Source: Hoeflea_A sp965228785
GTDB taxonomy: Bacteria > Pseudomonadota > Alphaproteobacteria > Rhizobiales > Rhizobiaceae
Assembly (NCBI GenBank): GCA_965228785.1
Contig: CBDDIF010000002.1
Coordinates: 1,612,001 to 1,676,000, forward strand
Reading direction: 5' to 3'
Length of the DNA stretch: 64,000 bases
The notes beneath the pieces were generated by a model. The model was not told the origin of the DNA. It did no database searches and saw nothing but the letters and a program-made list of their open reading frames with translations. A program made the position numbers and the translations under genes. Shown one piece after another: positions 40,969-48,876 of this stretch. Positions within the stretch are counted from its first letter, which is position 1; every line of letters starts with the position of its first letter.

Positions 40969-43449
40969 TCACTCCGGAAGGTATCGTGATGACCAGGACT
41001 CTCCTGCCGCACCACTTGATATCAGCGCTTCGATTTCATCGACAGAATAGCCCAGGCGAGAAAGGATCTCTCGTGTCTGTTGGCCGTATTTCGGAGCCGG
41101 TCCGGGGATCGTCACTTTGGCGCGATCCGGGCGCACCGCATTCGGCGCAACTAGATCGACCCAGCGGCCCATCGGATGCAAATCGTGCCGGATTGTTCGA
41201 AATGTCGCCTGGCGTAGATCGATCTCGCCAGCTGATTCCAGCTGCAGCGAAGCATCGCGTGTTTCGTACAAGGAGCCCAGTGGAACCACGGCTGCCGACG
41301 AGCCGGCAAACCGACGGATCCAATGGGCTAATGGATGCTGAATGAACCTTGCGGCCAAATCCTCAACAAGATCGGCATCATCGACCGAGGCCAGATCCGC
41401 CAACTCTGTAACGGCTTTCAGCGCTTCGCCTCTTTCCTTAGGTGCTGCAAAGAACATCCAGCCGTCAGAGGTCTCATAACAATGGTAGAAAGGCCCCCAG
41501 CCGCGGCACTCGCGGCCGGATGGCTCATCGAACGGTGCCCGTCCCTCGAAGTCGACCATGAACTGCGCCTGAATCAGTTCGCCGGCCGCCGCCAGCGAAG
41601 AGTGGGCGATACCTCCCCTGCCTGTCTGACGGCGCCGTTCCAAAGCCGCGCCAAGCGCAACGCAGGCGCAATAGCCGGTCAGAACGTCGATCGTGCCGAA
41701 ATGGGCATGTTCCTCCGGCGTATCAGGACCGCCGCCGAAGCGGGTCATCACGCCGGTCACCGCCTGCGCCAGATCGTCATAGCCCAGATGATCGGATTTT
41801 GGCCCCCTACGCGGACCACCGAAGGCATCGAGCTGCACCAGAATCAGGCGCGGATTGATGTCGGCCAGCCGCTCCTCGGTGAGGCCGAGCGCGAGGCGTT
41901 GTTCGTCGGAGCCATTCATGGTGATAACATCGGCGTCACCGACGAGCCGCCAGAACGCTTCTTGCGCATGGCGATCGCGCAAATTCAACAGGATGCTCTC
42001 CTTGCCGCGCTGCGCATGCAGTCCGAATATCACCGCGTTCCAGGGGTCGACCGAAGGTTCAACCGGTTGGACAAGCCTCACTCTTGCGCCGAAACGTGCC
42101 AGCGTCGAACCAATGGTTGGTCCGGCAATGACGTTGGTCAGATCAAGAACCATGAGGCCCTCCAGCCAGCCACTGCTGCCGCTTCCGTTGCCAGCTTGCC
42201 GGGGAGGCTCCGCCAACAGCGCAGGCAAATCCGGACGAAGATCATCAGGCACCGGACCCGGGCGTTTGACCGCTGCTTCCCCGTCATCGGCCAGCCATGC
42301 CACGTTTCCCATCTGCCGCATCGACCCGTGTCTTGGATCATCGACCTCCAGCACGAGGCCAGACGCGAGCGCGTGCGGGTCGGCCAGCCACTCCCGTGTC
42401 GTTCGCTGTGCTGTCGCCGGGGCTTTGGCATCGCCAAACAACTCTTCCCACTCATACGACGGGCGCGTCAGAAAGGCTGCTTTCATCGCCTCGGCGATGC
42501 GGGCACGATCGCCGGCTCCGACCGGGTAACTGCGCAACGACCAGTCGGCCGGCCAATCGGCACGATCGAGATAGGCATCGAAATCGGGAAGGTCCGCCAA
42601 CAGGTCAGCCAGCCCCAGCACCTCGAGCGCCCGCCGAGGATGGGTGGTGATCGAACAGGCGACGACGTAAAAGCCGCGGCCATCGGCGCACTCATAAGTC
42701 CGATAGAACGGATCCAGGAACTCGGAGAGTTCGGCAAAGCTGAGATCATTCGCAAGCCCCAGCCGTTCACGGCGTTCGAGTTCAACTTCGCGCGGTGACT
42801 TGTACCGCTCCGGATACTCTTCGATCTGTTCGCAGTTGTAGACCAGTCCTTCCAGCAAGGCTGAGGCCAAGGGCACCTCGATGTGGTCGCCGCCCTGCCT
42901 TTCCCGCGCCTGTAATGCGAACAACACCGCCATGGCGCCGAATGCGGCTCCATAGGCCGATGCCAGCCCCAGTGGTGTGAAGGATGGATTGATCCCCATC
43001 AGCCGTCGGTTCAGTCCCATATCAGTGAACTGGCCCGTACGTGCTGCGATCACTGCTTCCCAGGCCGGGATGTCGCGGAGCTCCGGATCGGTTGATGCAA
43101 AGCCGGGGAGAGACAATGACACGATGTCCGGATTGGCTTGGCGCTGTGCGTCGGGACCAAGACCGAGCCTTTGCATGACGCCCGGTCGGAAATTCTCGAT
43201 CGTAATGTCTGATCGCCTGACGAGGTCGAGCGCAGTCTGGCGCCCGGTTTCGGATTTGAGATCGAGGACCAACGAGTGTTTGCCACGCGACAGCATGTCG
43301 AAGGCGGGGTCCTTCCAGCGCGGACCGCCCGGAGGATCGATGCGAATGACGTCAGCGCCCATATCTGCCAGCATCATGCCCACCAGCGGCCCGGCAAGAT
43401 AGTGACCGAAATCGATGACCCTTATGTGGGAAAGCGGTCGCGCCGACAT
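40969..43449 (-). CDS. Double-domain class III (CaiB/BaiF) CoA-transferase
   Basis: 826-residue protein built of two family III CoA-transferase domains: residues 1-400 (IRVIDFGHYLAGPLVGMMLA, SRGKHSLVLDLKSETGRQ) and about 425-826 (GLMVLDLTNVIAGPTIGSTL, RGKESILLNLRDRHAQEAFW). Normal members are about 400 residues and work as interlocked dimers. In the second half the catalytic-Asp motif is kept (GTIDVLTGYCACVALGAALE, D588). In the first half the equivalent stretch (NPSFTPLGLASAYGAAFGAM) has no Asp, so it is probably structural. Class III enzymes move CoA between carboxylic acids; the acid is unknown. The protein is convergent with nothing, stands between NDH-2 and azlD, and shows no operon partner. 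Confidence 0.87.
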   Translation of the reverse strand: MSARPLSHIRVIDFGHYLAGPLVGMMLADMGADVIRIDPPGGPRWKDPAFDMLSRGKHSLVLDLKSETGRQTALDLVRRSDITIENFRPGVMQRLGLGPDAQRQANPDIVSLSLPGFASTDPELRDIPAWEAVIAARTGQFTDMGLNRRLMGINPSFTPLGLASAYGAAFGAMAVLFALQARERQGGDHIEVPLASALLEGLVYNCEQIEEYPERYKSPREVELERRERLGLANDLSFAELSEFLDPFYRTYECADGRGFYVVACSITTHPRRALEVLGLADLLADLPDFDAYLDRADWPADWSLRSYPVGAGDRARIAEAMKAAFLTRPSYEWEELFGDAKAPATAQRTTREWLADPHALASGLVLEVDDPRHGSMRQMGNVAWLADDGEAAVKRPGPVPDDLRPDLPALLAEPPRQAGNGSGSSGWLEGLMVLDLTNVIAGPTIGSTLARFGARVRLVQPVEPSVDPWNAVIFGLHAQRGKESILLNLRDRHAQEAFWRLVGDADVITMNGSDEQRLALGLTEERLADINPRLILVQLDAFGGPRRGPKSDHLGYDDLAQAVTGVMTRFGGGPDTPEEHAHFGTIDVLTGYCACVALGAALERRRQTGRGGIAHSSLAAAGELIQAQFMVDFEGRAPFDEPSGRECRGWGPFYHCYETSDGWMFFAAPKERGEALKAVTELADLASVDDADLVEDLAARFIQHPLAHWIRRFAGSSAAVVPLGSLYETRDASLQLESAGEIDLRQATFRTIRHDLHPMGRWVDLVAPNAVRPDRAKVTIPGPAPKYGQQTREILSRLGYSVDEIEALISSGAAGESWSSRYLPE

Positions 43450-43603
43450 AATCTGACCCCCCAGTCCGGCGGGCCACGGGTGACCCGAACTGTGTCAGGC
43501 TATGCGATTTCCCGGATCGGCATTTGCTCGAATTGACCGATTGATGCCGTTTTTGCGCAAACGCCACTTTGATGGTGTGTTTTGAGGCGAAAAGTTACCG
43601 GGA

Positions 43604-43906
43604 TCAGGCCGACAAACGCACCAGAATAGCTGTGGCGACGCCAGCGGCCATGGCCAGAGTTGCGTTACGCCGCAAAACCATGACCACCAGCGCAGCGCCG
43701 ACAGCACATTTTATGGCGACATCACCATCGATTGCCGCCGGAGCGACGATTGAGATCAGCACCGCGCCCGCCAGCGCTTCCAAGACCCTTTCCAGACGTC
43801 GGGTGACCTTCATTGAGCTTACCGCGAGCAGACCGGCAATGCGGGTCAGAAAGGTGGTCAGCGCAAGAACCAGAACCGCCGCAAGAGCTGGAAGGTCAAT
43901 CGTCAT
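43604..43906 (-). CDS. azlD: AzlD-family branched-chain amino acid exporter small subunit
   Basis: 100-residue membrane protein with three to four hydrophobic segments: VLVLALTTFLTRIAGLLAVS, EALAGAVLISIVAPAAIDGD and a C-terminal stretch AAGVATAILVRLSA. It is the usual AzlD size. AzlD and AzlC form an exporter of branched-chain amino acids or related compounds (BrnFE-like). The ATG at 43906 overlaps the end of azlC by 11 bp, as expected for a translationally coupled pair. A longer upstream reading is not needed. It is followed by a 154-bp gap with no feature. Confidence 0.9.
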   Translation of the reverse strand: MTIDLPALAAVLVLALTTFLTRIAGLLAVSSMKVTRRLERVLEALAGAVLISIVAPAAIDGDVAIKCAVGAALVVMVLRRNATLAMAAGVATAILVRLSA

Positions 43907-44591
43907 CTGCAAGTCCGGCCGCAACTCCGCCGGCAAGCGCACCGGCAATCACGTGCCAGTTGGCCGGGCCCCATTTGTAAGCAACCACCGATACGAAGGC
44001 CGCGACAAGCCACGGCATAGCGGTTTCGCGGCCTTTCCAGGAACCAACCAGCAGCGCTGCAAAGAAGGTTGGCATCAGAACATCGAGCCCGAATTGTCTC
44101 GGATCGGCAATCAGGTCACCAAAAACCACACCCCCGCCAGTTCCAGCGACCCAGGCCAGCCAGAGCGCTAACCCGGCGCCGACGAACACGCCGAGATCGC
44201 GCTCGCCTGCATCATAGGCCGCCTTTCCAGCGGCGAAATTCGCATCACTGAGAACCGCAACCGCCGCAAGCCGCCGAGGCCAGGTCAGGGGCCGCAACCA
44301 GGGAAACAGCGCAGCGCCCATCAAGGCGTGGCGGGCGTTGACGGCCAGCGACAATAGCACCAGCGGGATCAATGGAACCGTAGCCCCCCAGATTTCGAGC
44401 ACGGCAAATTGCGAGGTCCCGGCAAACACCGTCGCGCTCATGAACACCGACTCTGCGCCGGTCAAGCCGCGTTCAACGGAGGCGACACCAAATGCAAAAC
44501 CGAAAGGGATCACGAACAGCGCTACGGTTGCCATATCCCGAGCTCCACGGAGAATGCCGCGATTTGTGATTTCCGTTGGCACTTGATGCAT
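43896..44591 (-). CDS. azlC: AzlC-family branched-chain amino acid exporter large subunit
   Basis: 231-residue inner-membrane protein with about six to seven segments. It begins MHQVPTEITNRGILRGARDM, with the conserved FVIPFGFAFGVASVERGLTG, SATVFAGTSQFAVLEIWGA and ALFPWLRPL segments of AzlC proteins. Together with AzlD it exports branched-chain amino acids or structural analogues. A 13-bp inverted repeat lies three bases upstream of the start codon, overlapping the promoter shared with the divergent CGNR zinc-finger regulator. Repression from that site is likely. Confidence 0.92.
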   Translation of the reverse strand: MHQVPTEITNRGILRGARDMATVALFVIPFGFAFGVASVERGLTGAESVFMSATVFAGTSQFAVLEIWGATVPLIPLVLLSLAVNARHALMGAALFPWLRPLTWPRRLAAVAVLSDANFAAGKAAYDAGERDLGVFVGAGLALWLAWVAGTGGGVVFGDLIADPRQFGLDVLMPTFFAALLVGSWKGRETAMPWLVAAFVSVVAYKWGPANWHVIAGALAGGVAAGLADDD

Positions 44592-44593
44592 GG

Positions 44594-44627
44594 GCGTTAT
44601 CTAACCTTTTAACTGGTTAGATAACGC
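44594..44627. promoter_or_regulatory. 13-bp inverted repeat, likely CGNR regulator operator
   Basis: GCGTTATCTAACC - TTTTAACT - GGTTAGATAACGC: perfect 13-bp arms around an 8-base loop, starting three bases upstream of the azlC ATG and 75 bases before the CGNR gene. It may block the azlC promoter or, on RNA, form a hairpin at the azlC leader. A related half-site, GTGGTTAGA, occurs closer to the CGNR gene. Confidence 0.65.
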
Positions 44628-44701
44628 TAAGTGGTCTGCCGATTGATTGTCAACTGGTATTGTGGTTAGAATTCCCGACCGACAGTTCCGGGAAGAGAGC
44701 C

Positions 44702-45244
44702 ATGAGCGTTCCGTCGATTGACCGAATTGAGTTTCGCGGAGGCCGGCTCTGCCTGGACTTCGTCAACACCACGAACTGGGTTTCAGATGACCCGGTTGAC
44801 GATCGCCTGTCCGACACCGAAGCGCTGGCGACATGGCTAAGGCGGCAAGGTCTTGGCGTTCTTGACGACACCAAGGGAAACGTCAAAAAACTGACCGAGC
44901 TGCGCCGCATCGTTCGGCTTCTTTTCACACGGCCCGAAACCGTGACAGATGATCAGGCGGCGGACTTCAATGCCATGCGAACCCACCCGGCTCCACTTGA
45001 TCTGTCCACCGGATCAGCGTCGCTCAAGGGTCCCGTCTCGGTCGACACGGTCGCCAGGATCGTAGCCGATTCCAGCGCGCAGTTGCTTCTCGCCAATCAG
45101 GGTAGTTGGGTCAAAATGTGCCCCGGCGACCGCTGCGGATGGCTGTTTTTTGACGACAGTCCAACCAACCGGCGGCGGTGGTGCTCCATGGCCGATTGTG
45201 GCAACAAGGCCAAGGCGAAGCGATTTTACCACGCTCATGGTTAG
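44702..45244 (+). CDS. CGNR zinc-finger (ABATE) transcriptional regulator
   Basis: 180-residue CGNR-family protein. The N-terminal ABATE domain is RIEFRGGRLCLDFVNTTNWV. The C-terminal zinc finger has four cysteines: two in KMCPGDRCGW and two in RRRWCSMADCGNKAKAKRFY. The family binds DNA through the CGNR motif and is often next to AzlC-type or other exporter genes. The ATG at 44702 (MSVPSIDRIEF) is at the normal position; a TTG-like longer start is not favoured. It is divergent from azlCD with a perfect 13-bp inverted repeat between them, so it is probably the local repressor, responding to an amino acid or analogue (inference). Confidence 0.9.
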   Translation: MSVPSIDRIEFRGGRLCLDFVNTTNWVSDDPVDDRLSDTEALATWLRRQGLGVLDDTKGNVKKLTELRRIVRLLFTRPETVTDDQAADFNAMRTHPAPLDLSTGSASLKGPVSVDTVARIVADSSAQLLLANQGSWVKMCPGDRCGWLFFDDSPTNRRRWCSMADCGNKAKAKRFYHAHG

Positions 45245-45272
45245 CGTGGCCTACCTGCGAGAAAGTCAGGTG

Positions 45273-47192
45273 CTAAGATAGACCGATCTTACCAAGTGCC
45301 TTCGCCATATGTTCATTGTCGCTATCCAACCTATAAGCGCGCCAATCCAGGAAAACCTTTGCAAACCCCGGATCGACACGTTCGCAATTTTGCAGCGAGG
45401 TTCGCGCTTCGGCCAGTCGATCCAGATAGGTAAGGCATATCGCCATGAAGAGATGCGTGAGTGCATAGTCGGTTTGCTTCGAAAGAGCCCGCTGAAGTGC
45501 TGTTAAGGCCTCCTCGTAGCGCCGCGCGTTCAGGAAAGCCCCGCCCAACCAAGTCATCGCGAAAGGTCGCTTCGGCTCAAGTGGATTGAGCTTCAGACCA
45601 ATCTCTATGAGAGGAATTCCCTGTTCCGGGTCACCGTAGACGTCAAGCACATTGCCCAGCGCAACATATGCAAACGCGTTGCTTGGGTTGCACTCGACCG
45701 CTTGCTGGATTTCCGCCACAGCCTGGTCGTGCATTCGCGACCACATATATCCAACTCCAAGGCACACGTGGGCGGATGAGTCATTCTCGTCCAGTCTGAT
45801 AGCTTGTCTGGCTGCCTCCACCACTGCAGCCACTGCGCTACTATGGTCGTCCACGCGGTTCGAGGCTACGTCTTGCAAATGGGTTTGCGATATCCCGACA
45901 TAGGGCTGCGCGTAGTTCGGATCGGCCTCTAGCGCACGCTTGTACATTCTCCGCGCTTGTTCATTCCCTTCCGCGGTGAACTGATTGGTCAACTCAACTC
46001 CGCGAAGATATAAATCCCAGGCGCCGACGTCTCGCGTACCCAGAGACTTCGCACGGTGCAGTTCGAACTGGACGATCGCGGGCTCGATCACCGCTGCAAT
46101 CGATCGGGTCAGATCGTCTTGAAGCTCGAACACGTCCGACAGTTCGCGGTCATATTTTTCTGCCCATACGTGGTGAGATGTATTTGCATTGATGAGCTGT
46201 GCAGACACCCTGATGCGCGTTCCCGACTTCCGGACGCTGCCTCCAAGGATAAATCCAGCACAAAGTTCTTTCGCGACCTGTGGCGGATCGACTGCCACAC
46301 CTTTGTACACGAACGTCGAATTGCGTGCGATCACCGGAAAAGTTCGCCAGTAGGACAATTCAGTTATGATGTCTTCTGTAAGCCCATCAACGAAGTACTC
46401 CTGCTCCTCCTCACCACTGACATTCTTGAATGGAAGGACCGCCACGGCCGGTCGGCCCAGCCACAGTGAGCTCGGTGCTTTCGCATGCTGCAGATTGTCG
46501 TAACATTCGATCGTAGCCTGGCTCGGTTCGACGCCCAGCTCAGATTGCAGAGTGGCCTTGAAGTGGTGATAGAGTTTGACGGCGCTGGAGACTGAACCGG
46601 AAGCCGCCTTGATCTTCATCATCAAGCGCAGGGCCTCTTCATCCAACGAATCCTGCGCCAGAAGCCACGTTGCCAATTCTTCCGCGGCAACCAGGCTGGC
46701 GTTGTCGTGGAGCTGGTTGGCCCGACTGGTAACAGCCTGCCTTGCCAACTCCTGCCATTTTGCGCGTTCGATTGCGAGCCAATCCGAAGTGTTTGGATCT
46801 TTGCTGGCCAACGACTGAAGGAACACACCTCGTTGGAAAATATCTGCCGACGCCTCCAGGTCATTCTCGGCCAAAGCTGTTTCGGCATCAATCACGTCGA
46901 CACTCACCCGAGCGGGATTGAGACATACGGTTTCGCGCGTAACCTGGAGGCTATCCGGGCAGGTCTTGAACACTTTGCCCAATGAGCTCAGTGCCTGACG
47001 GAGACTTTGTCGGGCCTGATCATCAAACCGATCTCCCCAGAAGATCGACGCCAGGGTCGATCGGGAACACGGGCATCCCAGATTGGAAGCGAGATACCCC
47101 AACAAGGCAATTTGCTTTCTACCGCGCACCGGTTCGGGCAAGCCCTCGATCCGGAACTCGCCCAAACAGTGGATCTGTACCTTCGGCCTCAT
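45273..47192 (-). CDS. BTAD / TolB-N-like / TPR transcriptional regulator
   Basis: 639-residue regulator. Residues 1-95 are a SARP-like winged helix (VQIHCLGEFRIEGLPEPVRG, QSLRQALSSLGKVFKT), and residues 95-240 a bacterial transcriptional activator domain (BTAD) with TPR-like helices (QTLRIGS-equivalent, ending ELGVEPSQATIECYDNL). Residues about 250-370 are a TolB-N/FlgO-like domain (VAVLPFKNVSGEEEQEYFVD, HVWAEKYDRELSDVFELQDD), and the rest is TPR repeats. The TolB-TPR half is homologous to that of the protein at 20722-22263. No kinase or receiver domain is present. Its target is unknown; the divergent neighbour is the aromatic decarboxylase. Confidence 0.85.
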   Translation of the reverse strand: MRPKVQIHCLGEFRIEGLPEPVRGRKQIALLGYLASNLGCPCSRSTLASIFWGDRFDDQARQSLRQALSSLGKVFKTCPDSLQVTRETVCLNPARVSVDVIDAETALAENDLEASADIFQRGVFLQSLASKDPNTSDWLAIERAKWQELARQAVTSRANQLHDNASLVAAEELATWLLAQDSLDEEALRLMMKIKAASGSVSSAVKLYHHFKATLQSELGVEPSQATIECYDNLQHAKAPSSLWLGRPAVAVLPFKNVSGEEEQEYFVDGLTEDIITELSYWRTFPVIARNSTFVYKGVAVDPPQVAKELCAGFILGGSVRKSGTRIRVSAQLINANTSHHVWAEKYDRELSDVFELQDDLTRSIAAVIEPAIVQFELHRAKSLGTRDVGAWDLYLRGVELTNQFTAEGNEQARRMYKRALEADPNYAQPYVGISQTHLQDVASNRVDDHSSAVAAVVEAARQAIRLDENDSSAHVCLGVGYMWSRMHDQAVAEIQQAVECNPSNAFAYVALGNVLDVYGDPEQGIPLIEIGLKLNPLEPKRPFAMTWLGGAFLNARRYEEALTALQRALSKQTDYALTHLFMAICLTYLDRLAEARTSLQNCERVDPGFAKVFLDWRAYRLDSDNEHMAKALGKIGLS

Positions 47193-47514
47193 CTCACACT
47201 GATCCCAATCCGATGCACGATACTAGTGCGACGTCATGCCGGCTAGGAAGGCACCGTCAGGGATTTATGTGAAATCCGAACGACTTTGACGCTTTTTTCA
47301 CGAACCGAACGAGGCGCTTGCACCATCGACCTTGTGGGAGGCTGGACCTGTGTAATCGGTGAAAGCTTGTGGAGACCGTTTGTCCATCAAGGCGCAGGAG
47401 GGCCGTTGTCAGGGCGAGTGATTGCTAACCGTGGCTGTCCATCACGCCCACCGGAACCGCACCTCCGTTTGAACCTCATTGCTGCCTCCATCCGCATCGC
47501 CTAGGCTGCCAGGC
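47193..47514. other. Divergent intergenic region before the decarboxylase
   Basis: 322 bp between the BTAD regulator and the decarboxylase gene with no supportable reading frame. It must contain promoters for both directions. I found no palindrome longer than six bases per arm that stands out. A weak CCAGG just before the decarboxylase ATG is the only ribosome-binding candidate. Confidence 0.4.
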
Positions 47515-48876
47515 ATGAATGAGCACGATCGAAAACCCCTCCTCGAGGAGGCCGCCGAGCGCGGCATTCGCTACCTGGACACTCTGGGGTCTCGCCCCGT
47601 TTTTCCTTCGCAGGAGGCGATTTCACGGTTGGATGCGGCGCTGACGACCGGTCTACCGGATGGTCCCGCCGATGCTCTGGACATCCTCGCGTTTCTCGAT
47701 GAATTCGGATCTCCTGCGACGGTGGCGAATGCGGGCGGTCGGTATTTCGGCTTTGTCACCGGCGGAGCACTTCCCGCGACGGTCGCGGCAAGCTGGCTTG
47801 CGACGGCCTGGGACCAGAACTCATTCGGTCATATGAGTTCTCCCGCCATCGCGCTGTTCGAACAGGCGGCGCTGCGTTGGCTGAAGGATTGCCTGAAGCT
47901 GCCGGCGGATGCGGAAGGCGCGTTCACCACCGGGGCGACCATGGCGAATTTCACCTGCCTCGCGGCCGCCCGCCATGCGGTCCTGGAAAGCGCCGGCTGG
48001 GATGTCGAGAACCAGGGCCTGTTTGGCGCACCGGAGATCACTGTCGTTGTCGGTGCCGAGGTCCACGGGTCTGTTCTCAAGGTCCTGGCCTTGCTCGGTT
48101 TCGGTCGGGAGAAACTGATCCAGGTTCCAGTCGATCGGCAGGGCAGGATGCGCGCGGACGCGTTGCCGACGATCGATGGACCGACAATCGTCTGCATACA
48201 GGCCGGCAACGTCAATTCCGGCGCATTTGATCCGGCGACGGACATTGTTTCCGATGTTCGCCAGAAAGGCGCCTGGGTTCATGTCGATGGCGCGTTCGGG
48301 CTTTGGGCGCGCGCTTCCAGCGAATACGAACATCTGGCGGTCGGTTTGCACCTGGCGGATTCCTGGGCGACGGACGCCCACAAATGGCTCAATGTTCCCT
48401 ATGATTGCGGCGCCGCGATCGTGCGTTCACCTGAAGCACTGCGGGCCGCCATGTCGATCAGCGGGTCGTACCTGCTACAGGGCGAACGCCGGGACGCCAT
48501 CGATGTCACGCCCGACAGTTCCAGGCGGGCACGGGCGGTCGACGTTTGGACGGCTCTCAAAAGCCTCGGACGTTCGGGAGTCGCGGAGCTTGTTGAACGC
48601 AACTGTACCCAGGCTTTCTGGCTGGCGAAGCAATTGAATGATGCCGGCGTTGAGATCCTCAATGACGTGGTCCTCAACCAGGTCGTTGCGGCGTTCGGCA
48701 GCGACGAAGAAACGAAACAGGTCATTGCCGCCCTTCAAGCCTCTGGCGAGTGCTGGTGCGGGGGGACGAACTGGCATGGTCGTGATGCCATGCGGATCAG
48801 CGTCAGCTCGTGGGCGACTACGCAATCAGATATGGAACGCAGCCTGGCCGCGATCCTGCGCGAAGCTAAGGAATGA
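47515..48876 (+). CDS. PLP-dependent aromatic L-amino acid decarboxylase-family protein
   Basis: 453-residue group II (glutamate/aromatic) decarboxylase. The PLP lysine is K290 in TDAHKWLNVPYDCG. Other group marks are TTGATMANFTCLAAARHAVL, DIVSDVRQKGAWVHVDGAFG and WCGGTNWHGRDAMRISVS. The start at 47515 (MNEHDRKPLL) has no strong Shine-Dalgarno. In this branch members decarboxylate aromatic or related amino acids, and some are aldehyde synthases; the substrate is not defined. It is divergent from the BTAD regulator and overlaps the convergent S9 peptidase by 11 bp at its 3' end. Confidence 0.87.
   Translation: MNEHDRKPLLEEAAERGIRYLDTLGSRPVFPSQEAISRLDAALTTGLPDGPADALDILAFLDEFGSPATVANAGGRYFGFVTGGALPATVAASWLATAWDQNSFGHMSSPAIALFEQAALRWLKDCLKLPADAEGAFTTGATMANFTCLAAARHAVLESAGWDVENQGLFGAPEITVVVGAEVHGSVLKVLALLGFGREKLIQVPVDRQGRMRADALPTIDGPTIVCIQAGNVNSGAFDPATDIVSDVRQKGAWVHVDGAFGLWARASSEYEHLAVGLHLADSWATDAHKWLNVPYDCGAAIVRSPEALRAAMSISGSYLLQGERRDAIDVTPDSSRRARAVDVWTALKSLGRSGVAELVERNCTQAFWLAKQLNDAGVEILNDVVLNQVVAAFGSDEETKQVIAALQASGECWCGGTNWHGRDAMRISVSSWATTQSDMERSLAAILREAKE

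Noticed and set aside
26881..48876. Convergent 11-bp overlaps at 26881-26891 and 48866-48876 as a shared regulatory device
   Set aside because: Equal length is probably chance; tail-to-tail overlaps of this size are common in compact genomes.
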